DNA from: a virus
IMG/VR virus record: IMGVR_UViG_3300024346_005492
Coordinates: 1-37,836 of that record
Strand: one strand, 5' to 3'
Length of the DNA: 37,836 bases
In this document: positions 20,901-25,111 of the stretch, in pieces
Position numbering within the stretch: position 1 is the stretch's first letter
Layout of the letters: each line of letters opens with the position of its first letter
Translations under genes and position numbers: made by a program
The notes under the pieces: model-generated
Seen by the model: only the letters and a program-made list of their open reading frames with translations
What the model was told of the DNA's origin: nothing
Database searches by the model: none

Positions 20901-21435
20901 AGGTTCATCAGGTGTATCTATTAACGGTACTTCAGGTATTAGTGGTGGTGTATTTAACAACCAACCAAACTATGTAGTATACACAGTAAACGGAACAACA
21001 GTACAAAGTACAAGTTTCTTATACACAGATATTACAAACAGCAGATTAGGTGTTGGTACAGCTTCTCCATCATATCCAGTACACGTAGCATCAAACGTAA
21101 GTGGTGTTTCAATATACGCCGCTTATGATATTCAAGCATTTTCGGATGAAAGAGTAAAAGCAAATATTAAAGTAATTGAAAACTCACTTAATAAAATCCA
21201 ACAAATTGATGGTGTTACATTTATAAGAACTGATAATCCATCAAACCCTACACAAAGACATGCTGGTGTAATTGCTCAACAAATAGAAAAAGTACTTCCA
21301 GAAGTAGTAAGTACAGATAAAGAAACAGGAATTAAATCAGTAGCATATGGTAACATAAGTGGGTTGTTAATTGAAGCTATTAAAGAATTAAATAAAAAAG
21401 TAAAAGATCTACAAAACCAATTAAATAATAAATAA
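5923..21435 (+). CDS. Giant collagen-like fibre with S74 chaperone domain
   Basis: One uninterrupted frame encodes 5170 residues. Residues 1 to about 122 are non-repetitive and beta-rich, a likely virion attachment domain. From about 123 to 5006 the chain is Gly-X-Y triplets, mostly GTS, GSS, GST, GTA, GTN and GNA, broken at intervals by two triplets whose Gly is replaced (for example RLS-DSS, NLS-ASS, QSS-ASS). Pro is almost absent until the last quarter, where GLPG and GGPG units appear. Charged residues are few, and I saw no cysteine. After 5006 comes a short beta segment, then a peptidase S74 / endosialidase-type chaperone with SDERVK at 5074, RHAGVIAQQIEKVLPEVV and a final coiled coil. 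This family trimerises fibres and then cuts itself off in front of that serine. The product is probably a receptor-binding or long whisker-like fibre. The stop overlaps the next start (TAATG). Confidence 0.93.
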   Translation: MAQVRFLDQVPVGVYNPNGGNGGAGTIDIYQNGILVSASVPYINISGSATVTGFSVSGSDTGVTILVQGVGFPFSGSAVITGSLIISGSSPTPIIVQTLPVQSGPYVVTYNPTTGVIGYVNSTSGTSGVAGSSGTAGISGTSGTSGTAGSSGTAGTQGAAGSSRLSDSSGTSGTSGTNGTVGNAGGSNSSASSGTAGSSGTTGTAGAAGGGNNSASSGTSGTSGSTGTSGTSGLAGESNLSASSGTSGTSGSTGTAGTAGNANISNSSGTSGTSGSTGSSGSAGNSNLSASSGTSGSTGTNGTVGISGSSESSASSGTSGTSGSTGSSGSTGAAGSSRSSDSSGTSGSSGSAGSTGTSGSSGLSVNSSSSGTSGTAGSTGTSGTAGNSNSSSSAGTSGSSGSTGSAGDAGSSNLSASSGTSGSSGSTGTSGAFGGNGSSNSSGTSGSSGSSGISGTAGTSNISNSSGSSGTSGSSGIAGTAGTSNLSNTSGTSGSSGSTGTTGTQGAAGGSRLSDTSGTSGSSGTAGSTGTNGTSGSSSSSSSSGTAGTSGSTGTNGSNGSSGLSSSSGTAGTSGSTGSAGNAGGSNLSASSGTSGSSGTTGTAGAIGGSNSSQSSGTSGTSGSTGSTGSAGNAGGSNISNSSGTSGSSGSTGSAGAVGGSALSQSSGTSGTSGSTGTTGTAGAAGASRLSDSSGTSGTSGSSGSTGTNGTAGSANSSTSSGTSGSSGSTGTSGSAGNAGTSNISNSSGTSGSTGTTGTVGLAGGSNSSASSGTSGSSGTTGTSGSVGAAGSSQSSNTAGTSGTSGSAGSAGTNGTAGAAGSSNSSASSGTSGSNGTTGTAGATGGSNSSASSGTSGTSGSTGSAGNAGGSNSSQSSGTSGSSGSTGTTGTVGAAGGSNLSASSGTSGSSGSAGTIGTAGNAGSSNISNSSGTSGSTGSNGSAGNAGTSNISNSSGTSGSTGTTGSVGLAGGSNSSASSGTSGSSGSTGTIGTAGNSNSSTSSGTAGTSGSTGSSGNAGGSNSSASSGTSGSSGSTGTSGTVGVAGASQLSQSSGTSGSSGSTGSTGSAGNAGSSNISNSSGTSGSTGTNGTAGVAGASNNSTSSGTSGSSGTTGTAGAVGGSASSASSGTSGSSGSTGTTGTAGNAGASNLSASSGTSGSTGSTGSAGNAGASNLSNSSGTSGSSGSTGTAGAAGGSNLSASSGTSGSSGSTGTAGTVGAAGSSQSSASSGSSGSSGSAGTNGTAGNAGSSNSSQSSGTSGSSGSTGTAGSAGNSNSSQSSGTSGSSGSAGTVGAAGASQSSNSSGTSGSTGTSGSSGLNGFNGLSGQSGSSGTNGTNGTSGVDGASGLSRSSGSSGSSGTTGTAGAVGASNSSASSGTSGTSGSTGSVGTAGAATSSASSGTSGSSGTTGSTGNAGGSNLSASSGTSGSSGSTGTSGTVGAAGASQSSTSSGTSGSSGSTGTTGTAGAAGGSNTSASSGTAGTSGSTGSAGVAGGSNSSASSGTSGSTGTNGTAGAAGTSNLSASSGTSGSSGSAGTNGTAGAVGGSASSASSGTSGSSGSTGTTGSQGAAGGSRLSDTSGTSGTSGSTGTTGTNGNAGGSNLSASSGTSGSSGSTGSAGTVGAAGASQLSASSGTSGSTGTNGTAGNAGSGNTSGTSGSSGTTGSNGNAGGSNSSASSGSSGSSGTSGTAGAAGGSNSSASSGTSGSSGSTGTSGTVGAAGASQSSQSSGTSGSSGSTGTSGTAGNAGNSNNSASSGTSGSSGSAGSTGTAGAAGASNLSASSGTSGSSGSTGSTGTAGAAGSSRLSDSSGTSGTSGSTGTTGTNGLAGGSNSSASSGTSGSSGSTGTSGTVGAVGGSALSASSGTSGSSGSTGTAGTVGAAGSSQLSASSGTSGSAGSTGTAGAAGASALSNTSGTSGSSGSNGNAGIAGSSNISATSGTSGSNGTSGNAGVAGLSALSASSGTSGSSGSTGTNGTAGIAGSSNSSASSGTSGTSGSTGSAGNTGGSNSSASSGTSGSSGTTGTIGAAGGSNLSQSSGTSGSSGSTGTSGTTGAAGASRLSDSSGTSGSSGSTGTTGTNGLSGASNTSASSGTAGSSGSTGTAGTVGAAGSSQSSASSGTSGSSGSTGSAGNAGASNTSNSSGTSGSTGTNGTAGNAGSSNTSASSGTAGTSGSTGTSGTIGASGSSNSSASSGTAGTSGSTGTTGTAGNGNLSSSSGTSGTSGSTGSAGNAGGSNLSASSGTAGSSGSTGTSGTIGASGSSQSSQSSGTSGSSGSTGTTGSAGNAGSSNISNSSGTSGSTGTNGTAGNAGISNLSASSGTSGSSGSTGTVGAAGSSQLSASSGTSGSSGSSGTAGTRGSSLDSGSSGSSGTSGSTGTAGSEGASSLSRSSGTSGSSGSSGSAGVDGGSALSRSSGTSGSSGSTGTSGTVGAAGSSQSSQSSGTSGSSGSAGTIGTAGNAGSSNSSASSGTAGSSGSAGTNGTAGAAGSSNSSASSGTSGSSGSAGTVGVAGPSQSSASSGTSGTTGTTGSAGAAGASNISNSSGTSGSTGTTGTQGAAGGSRLSDSSGTSGSSGSTGTTGTNGNAGGSNSSASSGTSGTSGSTGSVGTAGSANSSSSSGTSGSSGTTGSAGNAGGSNLSQSSGTSGSSGSTGTTGSAGAAGTSNISNSSGTSGSTGTTGTVGVAGSSQSSQSSGTSGSSGSAGTTGTRGSSLDSGSSGSSGTSGSTGTAGSEGASSLSRSSGTSGSSGSSGTAGIDGASALSRSSGTSGSSGSTGTSGTVGAAGSSQSSASSGTAGTSGSAGTNGTAGAAGTSNISNTAGTSGSTGTNGTAGNAGSSQSSASSGTSGSSGSTGTTGTAGNAGSSQSSASSGTSGSSGSTGTVGAAGASALSNTSGTSGSSGSNGNAGVAGSSNISATSGTSGSNGSSGNAGAAGVSALSASSGTSGTSGSTGSTGTQGAAGGSRLSDSSGTSGTSGSSGSTGTNGTAGSANSSTSSGTSGTSGSTGTNGTIGASNTSASSGTSGSSGTTGSNGNAGGSNLSASSGTSGSSGSTGTSGTVGAAGSSQSSASSGTSGSSGSTGTNGTAGATGSSNSSASSGTSGSSGSTGSAGAAGASNSSASSGTSGTSGSTGSTGTQGAAGGSRLSDSSGTSGTSGSTGTTGTNGAAGGSNSSASSGTAGSSGSAGTNGTAGAAGSSNSSNTSGTSGSAGTNGTAGAAGSSNNSASSGTSGTSGSTGSTGTAGAAGSSQLSNSSGTSGSSGSSGTAGTRGSSLDSGSSGSSGTSGSTGTAGSEGASSLSRSSGTSGSSGSTGTAGVDGGSALSRSSGTSGSSGSTGTNGTIGAAGSSQSSASSGTAGTSGSAGTTGTAGAAGSSNISASSGTSGSTGTTGSAGNAGTSNISNSSGTSGTSGSSGNAGVAGASALSASSGTSGSSGSTGSSGTTGAAGASRLSDSSGTSGSSGSTGTTGTNGLAGASNTSASSGTSGSAGTTGSAGNAGGSNSSASSGTAGTSGSTGTNGTAGAAGSSNLSTSSGTSGSSGSTGTNGTVGAAGSSNSSSSSGTSGTSGSTGSTGTQGAAGGSRLSDSSGTSGTSGSTGTTGTNGVAGASNISNTSGTSGSSGSNGNAGAAGSSASSASSGTSGTSGSGGSAGIGGASGASAASASSGTSGTSGSNGTTGNAGAAGASNISASSGTSGSSGTTGTIGVAGASNLSQSSGTSGSSGSTGTAGTRGSSIDSGSSGSSGTSGSTGTTGTEGASSLSRSSGTSGSSGTTGTSGADGGSALSRSSGTSGSTGTTGTNGNAGSSNASASSGTAGSSGSTGTTGTNGNAGAAGISNISNTSGTTGSNGTNGLPGTIGISAASATSGTSGSNGSNGNVGIAGNSAISSTSGTSGSSGTTGTTGAAGAAGASASSASSGSSGTNGSSGGPGIAGLSAASATSGTSGSNGTNGNAGVAGGSNSSSTSGTSGSTGTTGTQGAAGASRLSDSSGTSGSSGSTGTTGTNGIAGLSNSSASSGTSGTSGSSGGPGVAGLSAASATSGTSGSNGTNGNAGIAGNSASSASSGTSGSSGSNGTAGIGALSNTAGTAGTSGTIGTAGLGGNSGASNTSGTSGSTGTTGFAGAAGASASSASSGTSGTNGTSGNAGVAGASALSASSGTSGSTGTTGTVGAAGGSRLSDSSGTSGSSGSTGTTGTNGNSGAAGSSNISNTSGTTGSNGTNGLPGVSGISAASATSGTSGSNGSNGNAGIAGNSALSTTSGTSGSTGTNGTNGVAGNGGLSAGSNTSGTSGTTGSAGNAGAAGSSASSASSGTSGTTGTTGNAGAAGGSNSSASSGTSGSSGSTGTQGAAGGSRLSDSSGTSGTSGSTGTTGTNGIAGLSNNSASSGTSGTSGSNGGPGVAGISAASATSGTSGTNGTSGNAGAAGASASSASSGTSGTTGSNGTTGNAGAAGASASSASSGTTGTNGSSGGPGVAGLSAASATSGSSGTNGTNGAAGAAGSSALSTTSGSSGTNGTNGVTGNGGLSAGSNTSGTSGTTGSAGNAGAAGASALSASSGTSGTNGTTGNAGAAGASASSASSGTSGSSGSSGTSGIAGAAGLSAASASSGSSGTNGTNGNAGVAGASASSATSGSGGTNGTNGAAGVGGLSAGSNTSGTSGTNGTAGNAGAAASSASSGTSGTTGTTGNAGAAGASASSASSGTTGSNGTNGLPGTIGISAASATSGTTGSNGTSGNPGIAGNSAASATSGSAGTNGTNGVTGNGGLSAGSNTSGTSGTTGTAGNAGAAAASNTSGTSGTTGTTGNAGAAGASASSASSGTTGSNGTNGLPGVSGISAASATSGSNGTNGTNGAAGAAGTSNVSATSGSSGTNGTTGAAGAAGASNSSATSGTTGSSGSNGGPGVAGLSAASATSGTSGSSGSSGANGAAGSSRTSGTAGSSGTTGTDGNNGASGSSRTSGTSGSSGTSGTTGTNGLSVGNATSGTSGSAGSSGVSINGTSGISGGVFNNQPNYVVYTVNGTTVQSTSFLYTDITNSRLGVGTASPSYPVHVASNVSGVSIYAAYDIQAFSDERVKANIKVIENSLNKIQQIDGVTFIRTDNPSNPTQRHAGVIAQQIEKVLPEVVSTDKETGIKSVAYGNISGLLIEAIKELNKKVKDLQNQLNNK
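13000..13182 (+). repeat. Charged 61-residue module, copy 1
   Basis: Module with ordered landmarks GTRGSSLDSG, GSEGASSLSRSSG and VDGGSALSRSSG. It holds an unusual number of charged residues (Arg, Asp, Glu) for this fibre. Exactly 183 bases, as in the other three copies. Confidence 0.85.
14053..14235 (+). repeat. Charged 61-residue module, copy 2
   Basis: Same landmarks as copy 1, with IDGASALSRSSG in place of VDGGSALSRSSG. 183 bases long, starting 1053 bases (117 triplets) after copy 1. Confidence 0.85.
15736..15918 (+). repeat. Charged 61-residue module, copy 3
   Basis: Same landmarks as copy 1. 183 bases long, starting 1683 bases (187 triplets) after copy 2. Synonymous codons differ from the other copies. 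Confidence 0.85.
17122..17304 (+). repeat. Charged 61-residue module, copy 4
   Basis: Most diverged copy: GTRGSSIDSG, GTEGASSLSRSSG and ADGGSALSRSSG. 183 bases long, starting 1386 bases (154 triplets) after copy 3. It marks roughly the change into the Asn/Pro-richer last part of the array. Confidence 0.85.
21139..21144 (+). other. Predicted S74 self-cleavage site (Phe5073-Ser5074)
   Basis: These codons are the Phe and Ser of the FSDERVK motif. In endosialidase-type chaperones, the peptide bond before the conserved Ser of the SDxRxK motif is cut after the trimer has folded. Cleavage here would release residues 5074-5170, a 97-residue chaperone, and leave the mature fibre at 5073 residues. Inferred from the family; the cut itself is not visible. 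Confidence 0.7.
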
Positions 21436-22118
21436 TGGCGGTTCCAAGTACAAATGTAAAATTTAGTGACATATGGAGTGAGGCTAATGGTACCTATTCT
21501 ACAGGTATCCTTAGCCTAAACACTATGAGTTTTTTTTCATATTTTGCTGGGCCTAATGGTTCAAATTCACAAGCTAATAATAATTGGGGACAAGGTGAAA
21601 ACTCAGGATTAAATAGAATTTATGGAACATCTGCTAAAACTACTAATATAGCAGTAGGTGATTTTGATGGATTAACATATTTTTATGATAATTCAACTTA
21701 TCAAGTGACCCTAAATGTAACAAATAATTTAACAAACCCTCCACCATTCCCTCCTCCACCAGTAGATAATGCTGTTAACGTGAACGTTGAATTATGGGAT
21801 TCAAGTTTTTCTTATCAATACTTAGCGGGTGGTGGTATGGCAATGGCTCCTGGTACTTATGGACCATCAGCAGTCAGTCAACCTACGGGTGATCCTATTA
21901 TTTTTAGAGGATATTGGAAAGTAATTATAACTGGTGCTAACCCTTCATTTGCTGGTGGTACTTGTAATATTTTAATAAACGGAACTTCCAAAGTATCAGG
22001 AGGTACTGTAGCTGCTGGTTCTGGAGGAAGTACTTTTGATTCGTCCACTTATGGTACTGAGGATGTAGCATCATATGGTGGATATACAGGATTATATTTT
22101 GATGTAACCGTCAACTAA
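21435..22118 (+). CDS. Fibre-associated or virion protein, unknown
   Basis: The 227-residue product starts inside the stop of the giant fibre gene, so the two are probably co-translated. It begins VPSTNVKFSDIWSEANG, has many Gly, Asn, Tyr and aromatic residues, a proline cluster PPPFPPPP near residues 102-109, and a C-terminal part that looks all-beta, ending GLYFDVTVN. There is no signal peptide or enzyme motif. The N-terminal pattern (FSDIW...LNTMSFFSYF) resembles short proteins next to fibres in uncultured marine phages, but I cannot assign a family. A role as fibre tip, adhesin or attachment adaptor is an inference from position. Confidence 0.65.
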   Translation: MAVPSTNVKFSDIWSEANGTYSTGILSLNTMSFFSYFAGPNGSNSQANNNWGQGENSGLNRIYGTSAKTTNIAVGDFDGLTYFYDNSTYQVTLNVTNNLTNPPPFPPPPVDNAVNVNVELWDSSFSYQYLAGGGMAMAPGTYGPSAVSQPTGDPIIFRGYWKVIITGANPSFAGGTCNILINGTSKVSGGTVAAGSGGSTFDSSTYGTEDVASYGGYTGLYFDVTVN

Positions 22119-22120
22119 CT

Positions 22121-22339
22121 ATGATAATAAACGATTGGATACGAACATACGACTTTTTAGGTTATGTGCCTAATGACGCTTTAGAACAAGAAATATACAA
22201 TAAAGCAATTGAGGTAGGTACTGGATGGAAAAGAGGTAATCCTATAAATCCAAATGAATATCCTTATTTAAGAAAAATAACATCTTATTCTCAAGCATTT
22301 TTACAACAATATTTTCAAGATAGAGTGGGAAATCTTTAA
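22121..22339 (+). CDS. Small hypothetical protein, 72 residues
   Basis: A short frame starting two bases after the previous stop, with ordinary composition for this genome. The product is polar and aromatic-rich (WIRTYDFLGYVPND, then YPYLRKITSYSQAFLQQYFQD), likely helical, and has no membrane segment. I do not recognise it. Its tight spacing makes it the last gene of the fibre unit, before the box that opens the sugar-gene cluster. It could be a small fibre accessory or chaperone, but nothing in the sequence shows that. Confidence 0.55.
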   Translation: MIINDWIRTYDFLGYVPNDALEQEIYNKAIEVGTGWKRGNPINPNEYPYLRKITSYSQAFLQQYFQDRVGNL

Positions 22340-22369
22340 TTAAACTTGGTACTTTAAGTACTTTTTATT

Positions 22370-22378
22370 ATATTTATT
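22370..22378 (+). promoter_or_regulatory. ATATTTATT box before the glycosylation genes
   Basis: A variant of the AATATTTATA box (ATATTTATT), 12 bases before the ATG of the three-domain glycosyltransferase. It is the only such box I see at a gene start ahead of the five overlapping sugar genes, so it may drive all of them. Confidence 0.45.
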
Positions 22379-22390
22379 GTCAACACCGTT

Positions 22391-25111
22391 ATGAAAAAAT
22401 TGTTATTTATTGCCCCGCATTTGTCGACAGGTGGGCTACCTCAATACCTAACCAAAAAGATAGAATTATTAAAAGATGAATTTGACATTCATTTAGTTGA
22501 ATGGGTAGATTGCACTGGTGGTGTATTAGTTGTGACTAAGAATAAAGTGACACAACTCGTTGCTCCTGAGAAATTCTACACATTAGACGATAATAAACAG
22601 CAATTAATCAACATTATTAATGACATCCAACCTGATATTATCCATTTAGAGGAAATACCGGAATTTTTTATGGATGATAATATTGCCCAACAAATTTATA
22701 CACAAGATAGAAATTATAAAATTGTAGAAACATCACATGATTCATCTTATAATACAGATAATAAAAAATTCTATCCAGATAAGTTTATGTTTGTATCTCA
22801 ATGGCAAATTAATCAATATAAAGATTTAGATATTCCTAAAGTATTAGTTGAATATCCTATTGAGTATATTGAACGTCCTAATAGAGAAGAGGCATTAAAA
22901 GCATTAGGGTTAGACCCTAATAAAAAACATATTTTACATGTTGGATTATATACATCACGTAAAAATCAATCTGAATTTTTTGAATACGCTAAATCATTAC
23001 CTGAATATGAATTTCATAGTTTAGGTAATAGAGCAGATAATTTTAAGTGGTATTGGGAACCATTAGCTAAAGAACAACCCTCAAATTTAACATGGTGGAA
23101 TGAAAGAACAGATGTAGATAGATTCTATCAGGCAATGGATTTATTTTTATTTACTTCTCGTGGACACGAAAATGATAAAGAAACAATGCCTTTAGTTATT
23201 CGTGAAGCTATTTCATCTCAAATACCAGTTTTAATCTACAACTTACCAGTTTATCTTAATTATTTTGATAAATTTAAAGGAGTTAATTATCTTGAATTTG
23301 ATAATTTTAATAACAATTTACAAAAAATAAAAGATACTTTGAATCCAGAAGAAAAACAAATCGATTATTCTAAAGAGGCATATGTAGTATGTACATATCC
23401 TGTTACAGATGCTATTATTCAAACAACTAAAAAATGTATTGAATCCCTGAAAAAATCAGGACGTAAAATTATAATTTCAGCTCATGCTCCTGTACCTGTA
23501 GAATTACAAGAAATGGTGGATTATGTAATTTATGATGCTAATAATTTTTTAGTTAAACATACTTTTTATAGTACCGCTTGGTGTGATTATCCTTTATATC
23601 ATTCCTCTTTAAATTTAAAAGGTGAGGGAAATGATAGATACCATGGTGGTGTTTGTTATACTAGTTTCTATAATGGAGCTATGTTAGGTAAACACTTAAA
23701 CCATGAAAAACTTTATTTTGTTAATTATGATTATATTTTAAAAGATGAATCATACATTGATAGTATATCTAACATTTTAGATTATAAAGATACATATTTT
23801 GGATTTAATACCGCTGGTGAAGGTAATTGTTATACAACATTTTTCTTTGCTGCTAAAGCAAGTGTAATGCTTGACCGTTTAAAAGAAATTAAAAACGAAC
23901 AAGAATATACTCAATGTATGATTGATTGTGGTTCTGAATCAAATGGTATTGAAAATTTATATTATCATTTATGGAAAGATTATCCAAATAATTATGTTGA
24001 AACTAAAGAACAATTTGAAAAAGATATAGAAACATATTTTCAGTTTGAAGATTTTTCAATGGTAGAATATTATACTATTTTACCTACAAACGTTTCAAAT
24101 CATTTTTGTCCTTGGATAACAATTTCTAATAGTACTGAAAGTAAATTAATTCATTATACAGTAGTTAAAAATGGTGAATTAATAATTGAAAGACTTTTAC
24201 CTGTTGAAGGTAGATATCATTTTTGGGATATGGTTAAATACAATTTAGATGATAAATTTGTAGTGACTTTTGATGTTAAGGATTTAATAACAGGTAAAGA
24301 AGTAATTAAACATGTATTTAATTTAGATAAAGAATATTTTGAAAATACTTTAAAAGGAAATGGATTGTTTACATGGAAAGGTGATTTAGAACAATATCAT
24401 AATAATCATAAAATTATTTTACATCATTTAGTTACAGAACCTGAAACTAATGAAAAAGAAAAACGTTCTATTGAAAATTTAAAAGCATTTTGTGAACATA
24501 CAGGTATTGAATATAATATGAGAGTTAACGAAATTTATCGCAGACTTCCTCCTGCTGATACTTGTCATCGTCCTCAAGATATTGATTTTCAACCTCAATC
24601 AATTGGTAATGGTTTTGGTAAATTAACACCAGGACATTATGGTTGCTATTTAGCTCATAGAAATGCTATTACTTTAGGTGAAAATAAAAATTATGATTTT
24701 GTTTTAATATTTGAAGGTGATACTATTATTGATTCTGATTTTAGTGAATTATATAACTCATTATTTAGGTTTAATAAAATTGCTAATGAGCAAGGTTTAG
24801 ATTTAGTTGGGTTTGGTAATCCAAAAGAAACTACTAATGTTTATGGTATTCAAGTAGAAGATGTACACTGTGATGTTATTCCATTTGTTCCTGCTCAATC
24901 ATATTTAATTCCTCAAGGCAAATTAAACGTGTGGGAAGATAAATTAATGAATAGAAAATGGGAAGCTTGGGACTTATGGATTAAAAATATAGGACAAATG
25001 AAATCAGGTATAACAGACAAAGTTTACACAAAACACCTTCCAGGATTTAGTTTAGTAGATCAAGTAGAAAAAAATAAACATAATGATAATCCTTTAATAT
25101 TTGTTGATTAA
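22391..25111 (+). CDS. Three-domain glycosyltransferase (GT-B + GT-A-like + GT25)
   Basis: The 906-residue product appears to be a fusion. Residues 1 to about 320 look like a GT4/GT-B glycosyltransferase: FIAPHLSTGGLPQYL at the start, HILHVGLYTSRKNQSEF near 180-197, and a C-terminal nucleotide-sugar region with PLVIREAISSQIPVLIY. Residues about 328-560 look GT-A-like, opening with YVVCTYPVTDAIIQTT and carrying FVNYDYIL. A beta-rich linker follows. Residues about 665-906 match the GT25 family, with LTPGHYGCYLAHRNA near 743-757 and EGDTII at 775-780, where the family has an acidic metal-binding motif. No signal or membrane segment is visible, so it should act in the host cytoplasm. The stop overlaps the methyltransferase start (TAATG). 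The sugar donor and acceptor are unknown. The middle domain is the least certain. Confidence 0.8.
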   Translation: MKKLLFIAPHLSTGGLPQYLTKKIELLKDEFDIHLVEWVDCTGGVLVVTKNKVTQLVAPEKFYTLDDNKQQLINIINDIQPDIIHLEEIPEFFMDDNIAQQIYTQDRNYKIVETSHDSSYNTDNKKFYPDKFMFVSQWQINQYKDLDIPKVLVEYPIEYIERPNREEALKALGLDPNKKHILHVGLYTSRKNQSEFFEYAKSLPEYEFHSLGNRADNFKWYWEPLAKEQPSNLTWWNERTDVDRFYQAMDLFLFTSRGHENDKETMPLVIREAISSQIPVLIYNLPVYLNYFDKFKGVNYLEFDNFNNNLQKIKDTLNPEEKQIDYSKEAYVVCTYPVTDAIIQTTKKCIESLKKSGRKIIISAHAPVPVELQEMVDYVIYDANNFLVKHTFYSTAWCDYPLYHSSLNLKGEGNDRYHGGVCYTSFYNGAMLGKHLNHEKLYFVNYDYILKDESYIDSISNILDYKDTYFGFNTAGEGNCYTTFFFAAKASVMLDRLKEIKNEQEYTQCMIDCGSESNGIENLYYHLWKDYPNNYVETKEQFEKDIETYFQFEDFSMVEYYTILPTNVSNHFCPWITISNSTESKLIHYTVVKNGELIIERLLPVEGRYHFWDMVKYNLDDKFVVTFDVKDLITGKEVIKHVFNLDKEYFENTLKGNGLFTWKGDLEQYHNNHKIILHHLVTEPETNEKEKRSIENLKAFCEHTGIEYNMRVNEIYRRLPPADTCHRPQDIDFQPQSIGNGFGKLTPGHYGCYLAHRNAITLGENKNYDFVLIFEGDTIIDSDFSELYNSLFRFNKIANEQGLDLVGFGNPKETTNVYGIQVEDVHCDVIPFVPAQSYLIPQGKLNVWEDKLMNRKWEAWDLWIKNIGQMKSGITDKVYTKHLPGFSLVDQVEKNKHNDNPLIFVD

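Larger units (their letters stand above)
6289..20942 (+). repeat. Gly-X-Y coding repeat array, mainly 27- and 24-residue units
   Basis: About 14.6 kb of in-frame repeats inside the fibre gene. The commonest unit is nine triplets (27 residues, 81 bases): seven Gly triplets plus two triplets with Gly replaced. Eight-triplet (24-residue) and longer variants are mixed in. Synonymous codons vary freely (GGT/GGA/GGC, TCA/TCT/AGT/AGC, ACA/ACT), so protein repeats are far better conserved than DNA repeats. Distances between equivalent RLSD arginines (6412, 10651, 13621, 14827, 17887, 18994) are all multiples of nine bases, so the triplet register is kept. Confidence 0.95.

Noticed and set aside
6289-20942. 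CRISPR-like or satellite DNA repeat
   Set aside because: There are no constant repeats with unique spacers. The periodicity is in codons, the frame is open throughout, and synonymous variation shows that protein sequence is what is conserved.
18972-20960. Long minus-strand open frame of 662 residues rich in Pro, Val, Leu and Glu; similar ones at 17865-18923, 6390-7385 and 12036-12641
   Set aside because: They are mirror images of the Gly/Ser/Thr repeats. The codon set of the fibre has almost no reverse-complement stops in that phase, so long empty frames arise automatically. They lack starts with leaders, boxes and any domain.
22349-22366. Weak hairpin GTACTTTAAGTAC followed by five T residues before the sugar cluster
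   Set aside because: The stem is four to six AT-rich pairs with a very short loop, too weak to call a terminator next to the two clear ones in this window.
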